Source: Actinomyces johnsonii (GTDB lineage: Bacteria; Actinomycetota; Actinomycetes; Actinomycetales; Actinomycetaceae). Taken from it: a stretch of 64,000 bases of DNA. The stretch covers positions 62,001 through 126,000 of the forward strand of contig NZ_VICB01000010.1 in assembly GCF_006546835.1 (NCBI RefSeq), given 5' to 3'. A model generated the notes under the pieces. That model searched no databases. It had not been told where the DNA came from and was given only the letters and a program-made list of their open reading frames with translations. Of this stretch, positions 44,978 to 53,265 are shown piece by piece. Both the position numbers and the translations under genes were made by a program. Each line of letters begins with the position of its first letter. Positions within the stretch are counted from its first letter, which is position 1.

Positions 44978-45697
44978 CTAGGCGGCTGAGCTGGTCCGGT
45001 ATGTGCTGCGGTACTCGCTGGTCTTGGTGTGGATGAGACGCGGGATCGAGATGGTGTTGTCGAACAGGCCGTCGCGATAGCCGGACTGGAGGGCGAATAG
45101 CACCATGAAGCGCAGTGCCATGGGGTTGGTCGTCGGGGCCACGCGCCGCAGCGTGGAGTTGGGCATCTTGCGCAGGATGCCGACGATTTTGCCGGCGTCG
45201 CGCCAGTTGGCCCGCACCGGGGGGACATTGAGGCGGTCGAGGGCCTCGACCTCGCGCAGGAAGAAGTCGGCGCCCTCCCGCTCGGCCGAGCGCCACCATC
45301 CGGCGCGGTAAGTGGCCTCGAGCTGCGCGACGGCAGCGCACACGGCGGTGTAGTCCACGCCGACGACCTCGGTGCGCAGCTCCTCGGCCCGGATCCGCTC
45401 CAGCGTGGCGTGCGCCAGCGGCAGGATGGCCCGGGCGACGTCGTCGACGGCGTTGTTGCGGGTGAGTCGGTCGGCCTCGGGTAGGGGCTCGCCGTCACGC
45501 GGCAGGCGCGCGTCGATCTGCTCCAGGCGGGCGATGGAGGTGCGCAGATCTTGGGTGAGGCGGGCGATGGAGCGCGGGACTCCCAGGGCGATGAGCAGCT
45601 CGGTTGCGGCGCGCCACTGGAAGTCCGCGTCCTCGGCCCAGTGGATCTCAGGCTCCATCTGGTCCGGCGACGACGTGCTGGTCTGATGAGTGCTCAT
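44978..45697 (-). CDS. Unknown protein, 239 residues
   Basis: Not recognised. Soluble, mixed charge, no signal peptide or membrane segment. An acidic N-terminus (MEPEIHWAEDADFQWRAATE) leads into largely helical sequence, with features GWWRSAEREGADFFLREVEA, VRANWRDAGKIVGILRKMPN and FALQSGYRDGLFDNT. The ATG at 45697 is preceded by GGAGG about 6 bases upstream (minus strand). It lies between a strong terminator and an IS110 remnant, so it may have travelled with mobile DNA. Codon use looks like the host. Confidence 0.6.
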   Translation of the reverse strand: MSTHQTSTSSPDQMEPEIHWAEDADFQWRAATELLIALGVPRSIARLTQDLRTSIARLEQIDARLPRDGEPLPEADRLTRNNAVDDVARAILPLAHATLERIRAEELRTEVVGVDYTAVCAAVAQLEATYRAGWWRSAEREGADFFLREVEALDRLNVPPVRANWRDAGKIVGILRKMPNSTLRRVAPTTNPMALRFMVLFALQSGYRDGLFDNTISIPRLIHTKTSEYRSTYRTSSAA

Positions 45698-45829
45698 CGG
45701 GGTTGAGCCTCCTGTGGGTGCGCAGGGAAATAGTCAGGCGGTCGCGGCTACTCAAGGCTGAAGAGTGCGGGTTCGCGACCGGTGGCGAGTGTCTCAAGGC
45801 AACGTGTGAAAACCCTGATGATTGACACT

Positions 45830-46407
45830 TCAAAGGCTGGGGTGGGCCAGGCGGCGACGGGCCTCCAGGATGGTGTCGTGCTCCAGCCAGGGTCCCAGCA
45901 CCCGCTCGAGGGCGGGGTGGATCTGGGTGTACAGGCCCTGGATGCGGCCCTGGGTCTGGTTGACGGCTCGGGCCAGGTCCAGGTCGAAGCCAGTCAGCAT
46001 ACTCAGCGCTGCGGCGTCCTCGTCCGAGGCGTTGATGGCTCTCAGGGTGTGGGGCATGGTCCTGGCCGCGCCGGCGATGACGGCCGCGTCCTTGGCGTCG
46101 GTCTTGGCGCTGCCCGGCGTCAGGTCGGCGATGCGGCGCATCGACAGTCCGGGCAGGTAGCCCACGGTGATGCCCATGTCCTGAGCCACCGCCACCGCCA
46201 GGGCCCCGATGGTGGCGGGCTGGTCTACTACCACCAGCAGGTGTCCGTGATCGGCCAGCTTCTTGTAGAGAGCACGCAGGCGCTCCTCGTCGTTGGGTAG
46301 GGCCCTGTCGAGGACCTTCCGCCCTTCCTGGCTCAGGGCCGTGGCCCAGTGCTCGCTCCTTGCCGACGCCCGGTGCCGATGAAGACGTCGATGTCCTCGA
46401 TATCCAT
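45830..46407 (-). pseudogene. IS110-family transposase remnant
   Basis: N-terminal ~190 residues of an IS110 DEDD transposase in broken frames. The start MDIEDIDVFIG is in one frame. A small insertion plus a 4-base duplication (GAGC) near 46355-46370 shift the frame before WATALSQEGRKVLDRALPND. The rest is intact: VVVDQPATIGALAVAVAQDM, PGSAKTDAKDAAVIAGAART, LARAVNQTQGRIQGLYTQI. It ends after DTILEA in a further shift and lacks the C-terminal Tnp_20 domain. Clearly non-functional. Confidence 0.85.
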
Positions 46408-46876
46408 CTCTCCTGCCGCCTCTCGGTCAAGTCGATACGGGGTCAGCCAGTGGACAACCGGTCCCGCACCCACGCCTGCGAAAGACCTCTACTGTTTTGC
46501 GGTGGGTCGTTCCCCTTATCAGCGGTCACCAGCGCCCGGCTACCGCAGGTGACTCTCGCCCCCCGGATCATTAGAAGACAGGGGCAAGACACCCACGCCC
46601 ACGCCAGCTGGCTCAGCCCCGGACCACCCAAGGTAACGGGCAACAGCCCCCGCAGCGAATCGAACTAATGAGGCTCTTGCAAATTGTACCGGTTTCGTCA
46701 TGAGGCGCCTCGCCCTTTGCGTAGGGGCGCATTTAGGGGCGAATAGCCCTATCGTTGGGAAAACGATGTAACTACCGTAGAACGCGATGCTCGGGGCATG
46801 AACTATGGTGTGATCGTCTTGGCTGGGCGTCTGTTTCTGTGCGCGCGGAAGTGTGCGGTGAGAAAGGTCAAGAACT
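46408..46876. other. Intergenic region between IS110 remnant and AT-richer island
   Basis: About 470 bases without a credible gene. The first ~200 bases lie on the 5' side of the transposase remnant, where IS110 elements encode their guide (bridge) RNA, and may be a relic of that end. GC content falls from about 46650 on. A small GGGC-5-GCCC hairpin (46735-46751) and the binding site GAGAAAGG before 46877 are visible. Confidence 0.4.
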
Positions 46877-47314
46877 ATGGATGGCGCGAGTCATGACGTG
46901 CTGCACCGTGACGGGATTACGTGGTCGCCACTGTTGCTCGTAGTTGGAACAGTACTTCAAGTTGTACTGCTGATGCTGGCGTTCTTGGCAATACTGGCTG
47001 TTCCTGGGCTGGCGTACGACGCAGTTGAATCTGTGCGGTCCGTGGTTGGAACTGTCACCTGGATGAACGGGCTCTCGTCATTCGTTGCCAGCCTGTTGTC
47101 AATGTTTGTCGTAAGGCGCCGTCTTCGGTCTATAACGATATTTGTAATGCATTCTGTGGTTCCTGCGATTGTTGTGAGCGCCGTCAATATTGTTCCTACG
47201 TACGAGGTGCGTGGCTGGGCGCCGGTTTTCATGGTGATCATTTTCGCGATAATCGCATCGATTGTCTCATCTCTGGTGTATGTGTATCTGTTTCGAAGGG
47301 ATGACTACTTATGA
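46877..47314 (+). CDS. Small multi-pass membrane protein, unknown
   Basis: 145 residues, four predicted TM helices (about 18-42, 60-80, 84-105 and 115-138), basic cytoplasmic loop VRRRLRSI and tail FRRDDYL. No recognised family. AT-richer codon use than the rest of the window. Its end nearly abuts the downstream TadE-like gene (about 20 bases), suggesting one operon with the two exported proteins. It might be an assembly or immunity factor for them; that is speculation. Confidence 0.6.
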   Translation: MDGASHDVLHRDGITWSPLLLVVGTVLQVVLLMLAFLAILAVPGLAYDAVESVRSVVGTVTWMNGLSSFVASLLSMFVVRRRLRSITIFVMHSVVPAIVVSAVNIVPTYEVRGWAPVFMVIIFAIIASIVSSLVYVYLFRRDDYL

Positions 47315-47333
47315 TTGTGGAAAGTGGCTCGAT

Positions 47334-48764
47334 ATGATGAATATTTCGATTCTTCGTCCCCTGCGTAAGGCTGTTGATGTGCTGGAGCGTGTGGTAAAGG
47401 TGGGAAAACGCATGTTGGTCTTGTCGTCGAGCCGGAATGTTTGTGATCGCGGATTCCGGAAAATGCGTGAAAATGGTGCGACACTCGTTGAGTTCGCAGG
47501 AATGGCTATCGTTGTGGCGATCTTCATTGGTGGGGTGATTGCTGCGGCTCCGAGCCATGGGCGCGAAATTTCTTGCAGCATCCTCTCCAAGATCAGTGAG
47601 GCCGTTGGGGCTGGAGGGATTCAATGTGGTGGGACTGACGATAACGCGCAAGAGGATAAGCATAAGCCGACTGAGGCGTGTACAACTAATCAACGGACCC
47701 AGAGCGTCAATGCATCTGTCGGTGTGGCAGTCATCAGTGCTGAAATAAAAGGTGGTTTTGTCGTCGAAAAATTGTCAGATGGTCGCTATAGAATTACCGA
47801 CACGCGCACGCTAAAAGCTGGAGCCTCTTTCGGAGTGGGTGTAGGAGTTGAAGTGGTCGCTAATAATAAAGGGTATGGGGCATACGCGGGTGCAGATGCT
47901 TCCGCTGGCGGGGCTGTTGAGGAGGGGCTCATCTATGAGGTCGATTCTGAGAAGGCAAAAGATGACTTAATGGGTTATTTGACTAGAAAAGCTGTAGGAG
48001 ATGGGGTTGGTTTTGTAGGTGCTCTACTCAATGAAGTGGTAAACGGCGTTATGGGCTATCGGCCTCCGGGGCCAACTGCATACTATGTTCAGGCTGGTGT
48101 GGAAGGCTCTGCGGGTGTTGATGTTACACAAGGAATCGAAGGCGCGCAAGCTGAGGTTAACGCTGCCGCTGCGATGGGGGTTAAGGTCAATCGCGATGCG
48201 GGGACGACTACACTGTACTATAAAACAAATGCTGATATCTCGGGAAATGCTAGAAAACTAGGTGTGGGAGCGGAGGCGAGTGCGTCAATGGAGCAGATCG
48301 TTGCCGTCACGATTAACAGCGAGGATCCCGATAAGGTGTTGAATGTATCTGTTACCGGTATGTATGATGCCCAAGTCGGGGCGACAACCCCGCTGGGTGT
48401 GGGCAATCCTCAGCCACTTGAATCGGGTCAGGTGTGGACTGCGTCAGTCGATCTGAATTCGGCGGAAACGAGCCGAATGGCCCGTAACTTCTTGGCGGCT
48501 TCGAAAATTCCTGGGTTTGAGAACGGCAAGGGTGCTTTAGAAAACCTTGGTGAGGCCACATCGACGTTCATTAATGCTGCGGCAGATAGAGGTGTTTTGA
48601 CGCGCCAGGATATTTCAATGAGTTCCTCTAACTATGGGGTGAAAGTGGGTGCGAAGCTGGGGTTGGAGTTGAGTGCCGGCCTTGGATATTCTGATGAGAA
48701 TATTGAGTTTTCTAATGGGCAGTACTATTCTGGTGGAAAGTGGAATCGGTGGGAGGGATGCTGA
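47334..48764 (+). CDS. TadE-like N-terminus with large unknown exported domain
   Basis: 476 residues. ATG 9 bases after GGAAAG; other in-frame ATGs at 47301 and 47337. A cytoplasmic N-terminus is followed by MRENGATLVEFAGMAIVVAI (about 44-63), which has the G-x-x-x-x-E signature and hydrophobic helix of TadE/TadF pseudopilins. The exterior ~400 residues are Gly/Ala/Val-rich and beta-like, with alternating patterns such as GVGVGVEVVANNKGYGAYAG and VKVGAKLGLELSAGLGYSDE. No known domain was recognised. Isolated Cys residues (ISCS, IQCGG, EACTT, WEGC at the end) could form disulfides. GC content is well below neighbours. Its stop overlaps the next ATG by one base (TGATG). Confidence 0.6.
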   Translation: MMNISILRPLRKAVDVLERVVKVGKRMLVLSSSRNVCDRGFRKMRENGATLVEFAGMAIVVAIFIGGVIAAAPSHGREISCSILSKISEAVGAGGIQCGGTDDNAQEDKHKPTEACTTNQRTQSVNASVGVAVISAEIKGGFVVEKLSDGRYRITDTRTLKAGASFGVGVGVEVVANNKGYGAYAGADASAGGAVEEGLIYEVDSEKAKDDLMGYLTRKAVGDGVGFVGALLNEVVNGVMGYRPPGPTAYYVQAGVEGSAGVDVTQGIEGAQAEVNAAAAMGVKVNRDAGTTTLYYKTNADISGNARKLGVGAEASASMEQIVAVTINSEDPDKVLNVSVTGMYDAQVGATTPLGVGNPQPLESGQVWTASVDLNSAETSRMARNFLAASKIPGFENGKGALENLGEATSTFINAAADRGVLTRQDISMSSSNYGVKVGAKLGLELSAGLGYSDENIEFSNGQYYSGGKWNRWEGC

Positions 48765-49453
48765 TGTCTTTGTTGTTGTCTCGTCGGTCAGTTTTGGTTC
48801 CTTTAGGGGTTGTTGGATTGTCATATGTGACAGGTTGTTCGGGGCGCAGTGCTAGAGATGCTGGATCATCCTCGTCAGGAGGCTCTGGTGTGTCAGGAAG
48901 ACCCTCTTCCAGCCCTGGCGAAACATCCACGTGGCGGCCTGTTGCCGATATCCAGGTCGTCCCTGACACGCAGCCGCGAAACGTGCAGCCGAAGTCCCCC
49001 TCGGGTGAGTCGGTTGAGGTTCACGGTCTGACGCTCACCGCCCCTGCTGGTGCAACCCTCAGTGAGGTGAGTAACTCCGAGGGGCATCCAGCCACGGAAA
49101 TCCTGATGCCGGGGGCGAACAACGGGGTCCCACGGGTGAGAGTCCGGCGGGTGGAGTCGTTCGGGCGTCCGCTTGTTGACGAAACCTACGCGCAAGAGGT
49201 GCTTCTGGTTTCAGAGCGTCAAACCAATGTGTTCCGGACGAAGGAGACGTGGCCGCATATGAAGGAGGCCTACATCATCACATGGGACACAACCATCCCG
49301 GCCTCGGACGGATCGGATCTGCCGCTGAGCGCTTTGGGGTTCTGGCTCGGTGATACTGAGACCAGTGGCTGGACACTATTTGCCACTGCCGAGCGGGGTA
49401 AGCTCGAGAACTCGCCTCTGTGGGACGTCACCTTCTCCGCACGTTCTGCGTAA
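48764..49453 (+). CDS. Predicted lipoprotein, unknown
   Basis: 229 residues. ATG at 48764 chosen: GGGAGGG ends 6 bases upstream and the stop of the preceding gene overlaps it. Signal LLLSRRSVLVPLGVVGLSYV with twin Arg and lipobox VTGC (Cys about 25). A Ser/Gly/Pro linker is followed by a ~170-residue globular part with VHGLTLTAPAGATLSEVSN, PRVRVRRVESFGRPLVDETY and WTLFATAERGKLENSPLWDV. No known domain recognised. Translationally coupled to the TadE-like protein, with which it probably works at the cell surface. Confidence 0.65.
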   Translation: MSLLLSRRSVLVPLGVVGLSYVTGCSGRSARDAGSSSSGGSGVSGRPSSSPGETSTWRPVADIQVVPDTQPRNVQPKSPSGESVEVHGLTLTAPAGATLSEVSNSEGHPATEILMPGANNGVPRVRVRRVESFGRPLVDETYAQEVLLVSERQTNVFRTKETWPHMKEAYIITWDTTIPASDGSDLPLSALGFWLGDTETSGWTLFATAERGKLENSPLWDVTFSARSA

Positions 49454-49529
49454 CCGAGTCCCGAGCCTGGGAACACCAAGCAGTGCGTGAGCACAGCCAA
49501 GGCGGAAGATGGAACGAGGAGGAATACAC

Positions 49530-49682
49530 GTGCTGGCGGCTAACCGCGATCTCGATGTTCCAACGTGTGGACTGGGTACGGTTCAGGCCGGCGCGTCTTC
49601 GGGGGCCAGGATGTCGGTCTGGGCGGGCAGGTCCGTGATGCCAACCGGGCAGGTCACCCCGTTGGGGCCGTGGTTGCAGTAG
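49530..49682 (+). other. Short frame behind a very strong ribosome site
   Basis: GAGGAGGAA at 49516-49524 precedes a GTG at 49530 that opens a 50-residue frame (MLAANRDLDVPTCGLGTVQA...). The frame runs antisense into the 3' end of msrA. It may be the truncated head of a lost gene at the island edge, or chance. Confidence 0.25.
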
Positions 49683-50299
49683 CCGTTCGGGTTCTTGTGC
49701 AGGTAGGCCTGGTGGTAGTCCTCAGCCAGGTAGTAGGGGCCGCCGAACTGAGCCGGCGCGTCCGCCGCATCCCCGATGGTGGTCACGCAGGTGCCCAGGC
49801 CCAGGTGGGTCAGCTCGCCCTGGAAGGCCTCGCGGATCCGCACGGCTGCTTCGCGCTGGGCGGGCGTCGTCGTCCATACCGCCGAGCGGTACTGGGTGCC
49901 GACGTCGTTGCCGTGGCGGTTCAGGTGCGTGGAGTCGTGGTTCTCCCAGAAGGCCCGCAGCAGGGTCTCCCCACCCTCGCCGCAGACGGCCGGGTCGTAG
50001 ACGACGCGCACCGTCTCGGCATGACCGGTCGCCCCGGTGCACACCTCCTGGTACGTGGGGTTGGGCGTCTGGCCGCCCATGTAGCCGACCGACGTCGAGA
50101 CGACGCCGTCCTGGCGCCACAGGATCCGCTCCACGCCCCAGAAGCAGCCGCCCGCCAGATAGATGACCCGACTACCCTCGGGCCACGGTCCGTCCAGGGG
50201 CGTCCCCAGCACCGGGTGGTCTCCGGGGGCGGGCAGGACTGGTGTTTCGCGGCCGGTCGGCGCCGATCCGCTGAGCGAGTGACGAAGGGCGTTGAACAT
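49583..50299 (-). CDS. msrA: Peptide-methionine (S)-S-oxide reductase
   Basis: 238 residues. Repairs methionine-S-sulfoxide. Catalytic motif AGGCFWGVE (about 49-57), GYMGGQTPNPTYQEVCTGATGH, the Tyr/Asp/Glu region VVYDP, FWENHDSTHLNRHGNDVGTQ, and resolving-Cys candidates in GYCNHG and VTCP near the C-terminus. The ~45-residue N-terminal extension (MFNALRHSLSGSAPTGRET) is common in actinobacterial MsrA. Monocistronic. Confidence 0.95.
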   Translation of the reverse strand: MFNALRHSLSGSAPTGRETPVLPAPGDHPVLGTPLDGPWPEGSRVIYLAGGCFWGVERILWRQDGVVSTSVGYMGGQTPNPTYQEVCTGATGHAETVRVVYDPAVCGEGGETLLRAFWENHDSTHLNRHGNDVGTQYRSAVWTTTPAQREAAVRIREAFQGELTHLGLGTCVTTIGDAADAPAQFGGPYYLAEDYHQAYLHKNPNGYCNHGPNGVTCPVGITDLPAQTDILAPEDAPA

Positions 50300-50379
50300 G
50301 AGAACACGGTACTGCGCCCCGCCTCTATTCCCGCCCGCGCTTCACTGACCGCGAGGAAGAGGAGGTACGAGACATCGAA

Positions 50380-50438
50380 CCGGGCATTTCTCGCGGTGCC
50401 CAACAGAATTTCGGTGGGGCTGCGCGAAAAATGCCCGG
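50380..50438 (-). terminator. Hairpin terminator after greA
   Basis: 16-bp stem with one mismatch (50380-50395 with 50423-50438) around a 27-nt loop, just downstream of greA on the minus strand. Confidence 0.6.
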
Positions 50439-50454
50439 CTCGGTAGAGACAGAG

Positions 50455-50940
50455 TCAGACCCGCTCGACCTTGACGATCTCGGCCTTGATCTCCCGGCCG
50501 GTGGGGGCCTCGTAGGAGACGGTGTCGCCCGCGCGATGCCCCATGAGGGCCTGGCCCAGCGGGGCGTCAGGGGAGAAGACCTTGACGCCGTCGGGCACGT
50601 CCGCGGTGATCTCCTGGCCGCCGAGGGCGAAGACCTGCTCCTTGCCGGCCACCTTCGCGGTGACGATCGTCCCGGCCGAGACCGAGCCGTCGTCGGCCGC
50701 CTCGCCGATCTGGGCGTTCTCCAGGGTCTCCTCGAGCTGGATGATGCGCGCCTCGTTGAGCCCTGCCTCCTCGCGGGCCGCGTGGTAGCCGGCGTTCTCC
50801 CGCAGGTCACCCTCCTGGCGGGCCGCCTCCACGCGCTGGGCGATCTCCTTGCGCTCGGTCGTCTTGCGGTGCTCGAGCTCGGCGGACAGGCGGTCGTAGG
50901 CCTCCTGCGTGAGCCAGGTGCCCTGTGACTGCTCGGACAT
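50455..50940 (-). CDS. greA: Transcription elongation factor GreA
   Basis: 161 residues. Stimulates RNA cleavage by backtracked RNA polymerase. N-terminal coiled coil WLTQEAYDRLSAELEHRKTT and EGDLRENAGYHAAREEAGLN, with the tip acidic residues; C-terminal FKBP-like globular domain with SPDAPLGQALMGHRAGDTVS. ATG with AGGAGG upstream. A -10-like TAGACT lies on the minus strand at 51052-51057. Confidence 0.95.
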   Translation of the reverse strand: MSEQSQGTWLTQEAYDRLSAELEHRKTTERKEIAQRVEAARQEGDLRENAGYHAAREEAGLNEARIIQLEETLENAQIGEAADDGSVSAGTIVTAKVAGKEQVFALGGQEITADVPDGVKVFSPDAPLGQALMGHRAGDTVSYEAPTGREIKAEIVKVERV

Positions 50941-51264
50941 GGGTCCTCCTTGGATGGCTGGTGCTGGTCACTTGGCGGCGGTTGGGCGGCGCCACCTTGC
51001 GACGACGACACCCGGCGGCTCCTCGCAGGGCCAACCGGGTTTGAAGCGCGAGTCTACGCCGGAGCCTGAAAGAACGCTGAATGCTTGGCGGAAGCTGCTG
51101 GGGTGTCAGTCGTTCGTGCGCGCCGCAGTGCCGGGCCGAATGTCCGCTGACCTGCCCGATCGGGGTCGGCCGCCGCTTTCAGAAAAGGCGGTGGGGAGAT
51201 AGACCGATTGACGTCGCGGTGGCGTGCGGCGGTGTTCTCGCCGCGCGCTGCAGCCCCGGTCCGC
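50941..51264. other. Intergenic region between greA and PAQR gene
   Basis: About 320 bases without a credible gene. The minus-strand -10-like box TAGACT (51052-51057), about 110 bases before greA, is the only recognised signal. Confidence 0.35.
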
Positions 51265-51981
51265 CTACCGCAGGATTGCCAGGAAGCAGGCCACGCACTG
51301 GCAGGCCCATGCGGCCACGGTGCACACGTGGAAGATCTCGTGGAAGCCGAACCAGCGTGGCGAGGGGTCGGGTGTCTTGCGGGCGTAGACAACGGCGCCC
51401 AGCGTGTAGGTCACGCCCCCGGCCACCAGCAGCCACACGATCGCCGGGCCGCCGGTTCGCCAGAACTGCGGCAGGAACCAGATCGCCACCCAGCCCAGGA
51501 TGATGTAAAGCGCGGTGGTGAACCAGCGTGGCGCACTCATCCACAGCAGGTTCGTGGCCGTGCCGATCGCGGCGCCTGCCCACACGATGCCCAGGACCAG
51601 GGCGGCCGTGCGCGTCGGCAGTAGCGCCACCGACAGGGGCGTGTAGGTGCCGGCGATGAGCAGGTAGATGTTCGCGTGGTCGATCCGCCGCAGAGTGGCC
51701 GCCACCTTCGCGGACCAATAGCCGGTGCCGATGTGGTAGACGCCGGAGTTGGCGAACAGCAGCAGTGAGCAGGTCAGGTAGATGGCACAGGCCCACTTCA
51801 GGCCCGCCCCCGGCGCCAGGACGGTCAGCACGATGCAGGCCGCCAGGGCCAGTGGTGCCGTGCCGGCGTGGATCCAGCCGCGCAGCTTCGGCTTGACGGC
51901 GGCGATGACCTCTCTGGCGGACGTGGACGCAGTGCGGCGCGGAGCCGGTGTCGGCGGCGTCGGTGACAATGTCGAAGACAT
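51265..51981 (-). CDS. PAQR / hemolysin III family membrane protein
   Basis: 238 residues, seven TM helices after a Pro/Thr/Ser-rich 25-residue tail. Family motifs: LLLFANSGVYHIG (S..YH), RRIDHANIYLLIAGTYTPL, and HEIFHVCTVAAW near the C-terminus, with the His/Asp residues of the likely metal site. Function in bacteria is unsettled; membrane-lipid hydrolase activity is proposed for the superfamily. Divergent from uppS, with a dyad-rich region between. Confidence 0.9.
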   Translation of the reverse strand: MSSTLSPTPPTPAPRRTASTSAREVIAAVKPKLRGWIHAGTAPLALAACIVLTVLAPGAGLKWACAIYLTCSLLLFANSGVYHIGTGYWSAKVAATLRRIDHANIYLLIAGTYTPLSVALLPTRTAALVLGIVWAGAAIGTATNLLWMSAPRWFTTALYIILGWVAIWFLPQFWRTGGPAIVWLLVAGGVTYTLGAVVYARKTPDPSPRWFGFHEIFHVCTVAAWACQCVACFLAILR

Positions 51982-52015
51982 GGGCGTGGGCGTCCTTCTG
52001 GGTGGCTCGGGCTAA

Positions 52016-52347
52016 GGGCGGGGTCAGTTCTGGACCTTACGACTCCGTAGGTTACGCGAGCGTAGGTTGCGGTGGTAGCTATCTGAAGGGCGATGTGATG
52101 CGGGTGGCACGGCGTCCCTCTCCAGTTGGTTTCTCGGCCGCTGCTGCCTGGGTCGGCACGGTCGAACGGTCCTGATACGCCCCTGTTGTGCCCCGATAAC
52201 CCTGAGCGAACCTGACGGCCGGATTTGACCCGGCTGTTAGCCGTCTGACCCAGCGCGGGAGGGATGACGCGCGATACCGTTGGCGGTGGCCCCGCGCCGT
52301 CGGGTCCCCGTCCCTACAACCCCGCTGAGGAACCCCGAGGAAACGGC
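52016..52347. other. Divergent region with repeated CGTAGGTT motifs
   Basis: CGTAGGTTACG (52046-52056) and CGTAGGTTGCG (52061-52071) form a direct repeat, preceded by CCTTACG (52035-52041), which makes an inverted pair with CGTAGG. TACGC-GA-GCGTA (52053-52064) is a palindrome. A plausible operator region for a TetR-type lipid regulator controlling the PAQR gene. The rest up to uppS shows nothing else. Confidence 0.4.
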
Positions 52348-53163
52348 ATGGCAGGCGACAACTTCCTCTACGACATCTACGAGCGCCGGCTGGCTGCGCG
52401 CATCGACCCGGCCACGGTGCCCCGCCACGTGGGTGTCATCCTCGACGGCAACCGGCGCTGGGCCAAGTCCATGGGGTTCGGGGCAGCCCAGGGGCACAAG
52501 CGCGGCGCGGACAAGATCGAGGAGTTCCTCGGGTGGGCGGAGCAGATGGGGGTCCGGGTCGTCACCCTGTGGCTGCTGAGCACAGACAACCTCTCCCGGG
52601 ACCCGGCCGAGCTCTCGCCCCTGCTCGACATCATCGCCCACGCCGTCGACGAGCTCGCCGAGACCGGCCGCTGGAGCCTGCGGCTCGTGGGCGCCGTCGA
52701 CCTCCTGCCCGAGCCGCTGGCCGAGCGCCTGCGCGCGGCCGTCGCCAGGTCCCGACTGCCAGCCACCGATGCCCCTGAGTCGGACGGGAAGGCGGGTGAG
52801 GCCGCCGCTCAGGATCGGCGCATGCAGGTGAACATCGCCGTCGGCTACGGGGGCCGCCAGGAGATCGCCGACGCCGTGCGCGAGCTGCTGCGCGAGCGGG
52901 CCACCGCCGGGGCGAGCCTGGAGGAGGTCGCCGCTTCGCTCAGCGAGGAGGACATCACCGACCACCTCTACACCAAGGGTCAGCCCGACCCCGACCTGGT
53001 CATCCGCACCTCGGGCGAGCAGCGGCTCTCCGGGTTCCTGCTGTGGCAGTCGGTGCACTCCGAGTACTACTTCTGTGAGGTTAACTGGCCGGCCTTCCGG
53101 CGCGTGGACTTCCTGCGGGCGCTGCGCGACTTCGCTGGCCGGGAGCGCCGCCTGGGCAGGTAG
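52348..53163 (+). CDS. uppS: Cis-prenyltransferase (undecaprenyl/decaprenyl diphosphate synthase)
   Basis: 271 residues from the ATG with GAGG 7 bases upstream; an ATG at 52264 is also possible but its site abuts the start codon. Makes the polyprenyl carrier lipid for cell-wall and glycan synthesis. Motifs: HVGVILDGNRRWAKSMG with the catalytic Asp, GAAQGHKRGADKIEEFLGW, TLWLLSTDNLSRDPAEL, VNIAVGYGGRQEI, DPDLVIRTSGEQRLSGFLLW and SEYYFCEVNWPAFR. The ~25-residue Asp/Gly/Ala-rich stretch near residue 145 is an insertion. Confidence 0.94.
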   Translation: MAGDNFLYDIYERRLAARIDPATVPRHVGVILDGNRRWAKSMGFGAAQGHKRGADKIEEFLGWAEQMGVRVVTLWLLSTDNLSRDPAELSPLLDIIAHAVDELAETGRWSLRLVGAVDLLPEPLAERLRAAVARSRLPATDAPESDGKAGEAAAQDRRMQVNIAVGYGGRQEIADAVRELLRERATAGASLEEVAASLSEEDITDHLYTKGQPDPDLVIRTSGEQRLSGFLLWQSVHSEYYFCEVNWPAFRRVDFLRALRDFAGRERRLGR

Positions 53164-53265
53164 CCGGGCGAGCCTTGCTGCGCCCGGCGTGCCGGGTGCG
53201 CCGCGCTGGAACCGTGGAGGGGTGGCGCGTGAAGGAGCCGCAGGAGGGCGGGCGACAATACGGGA

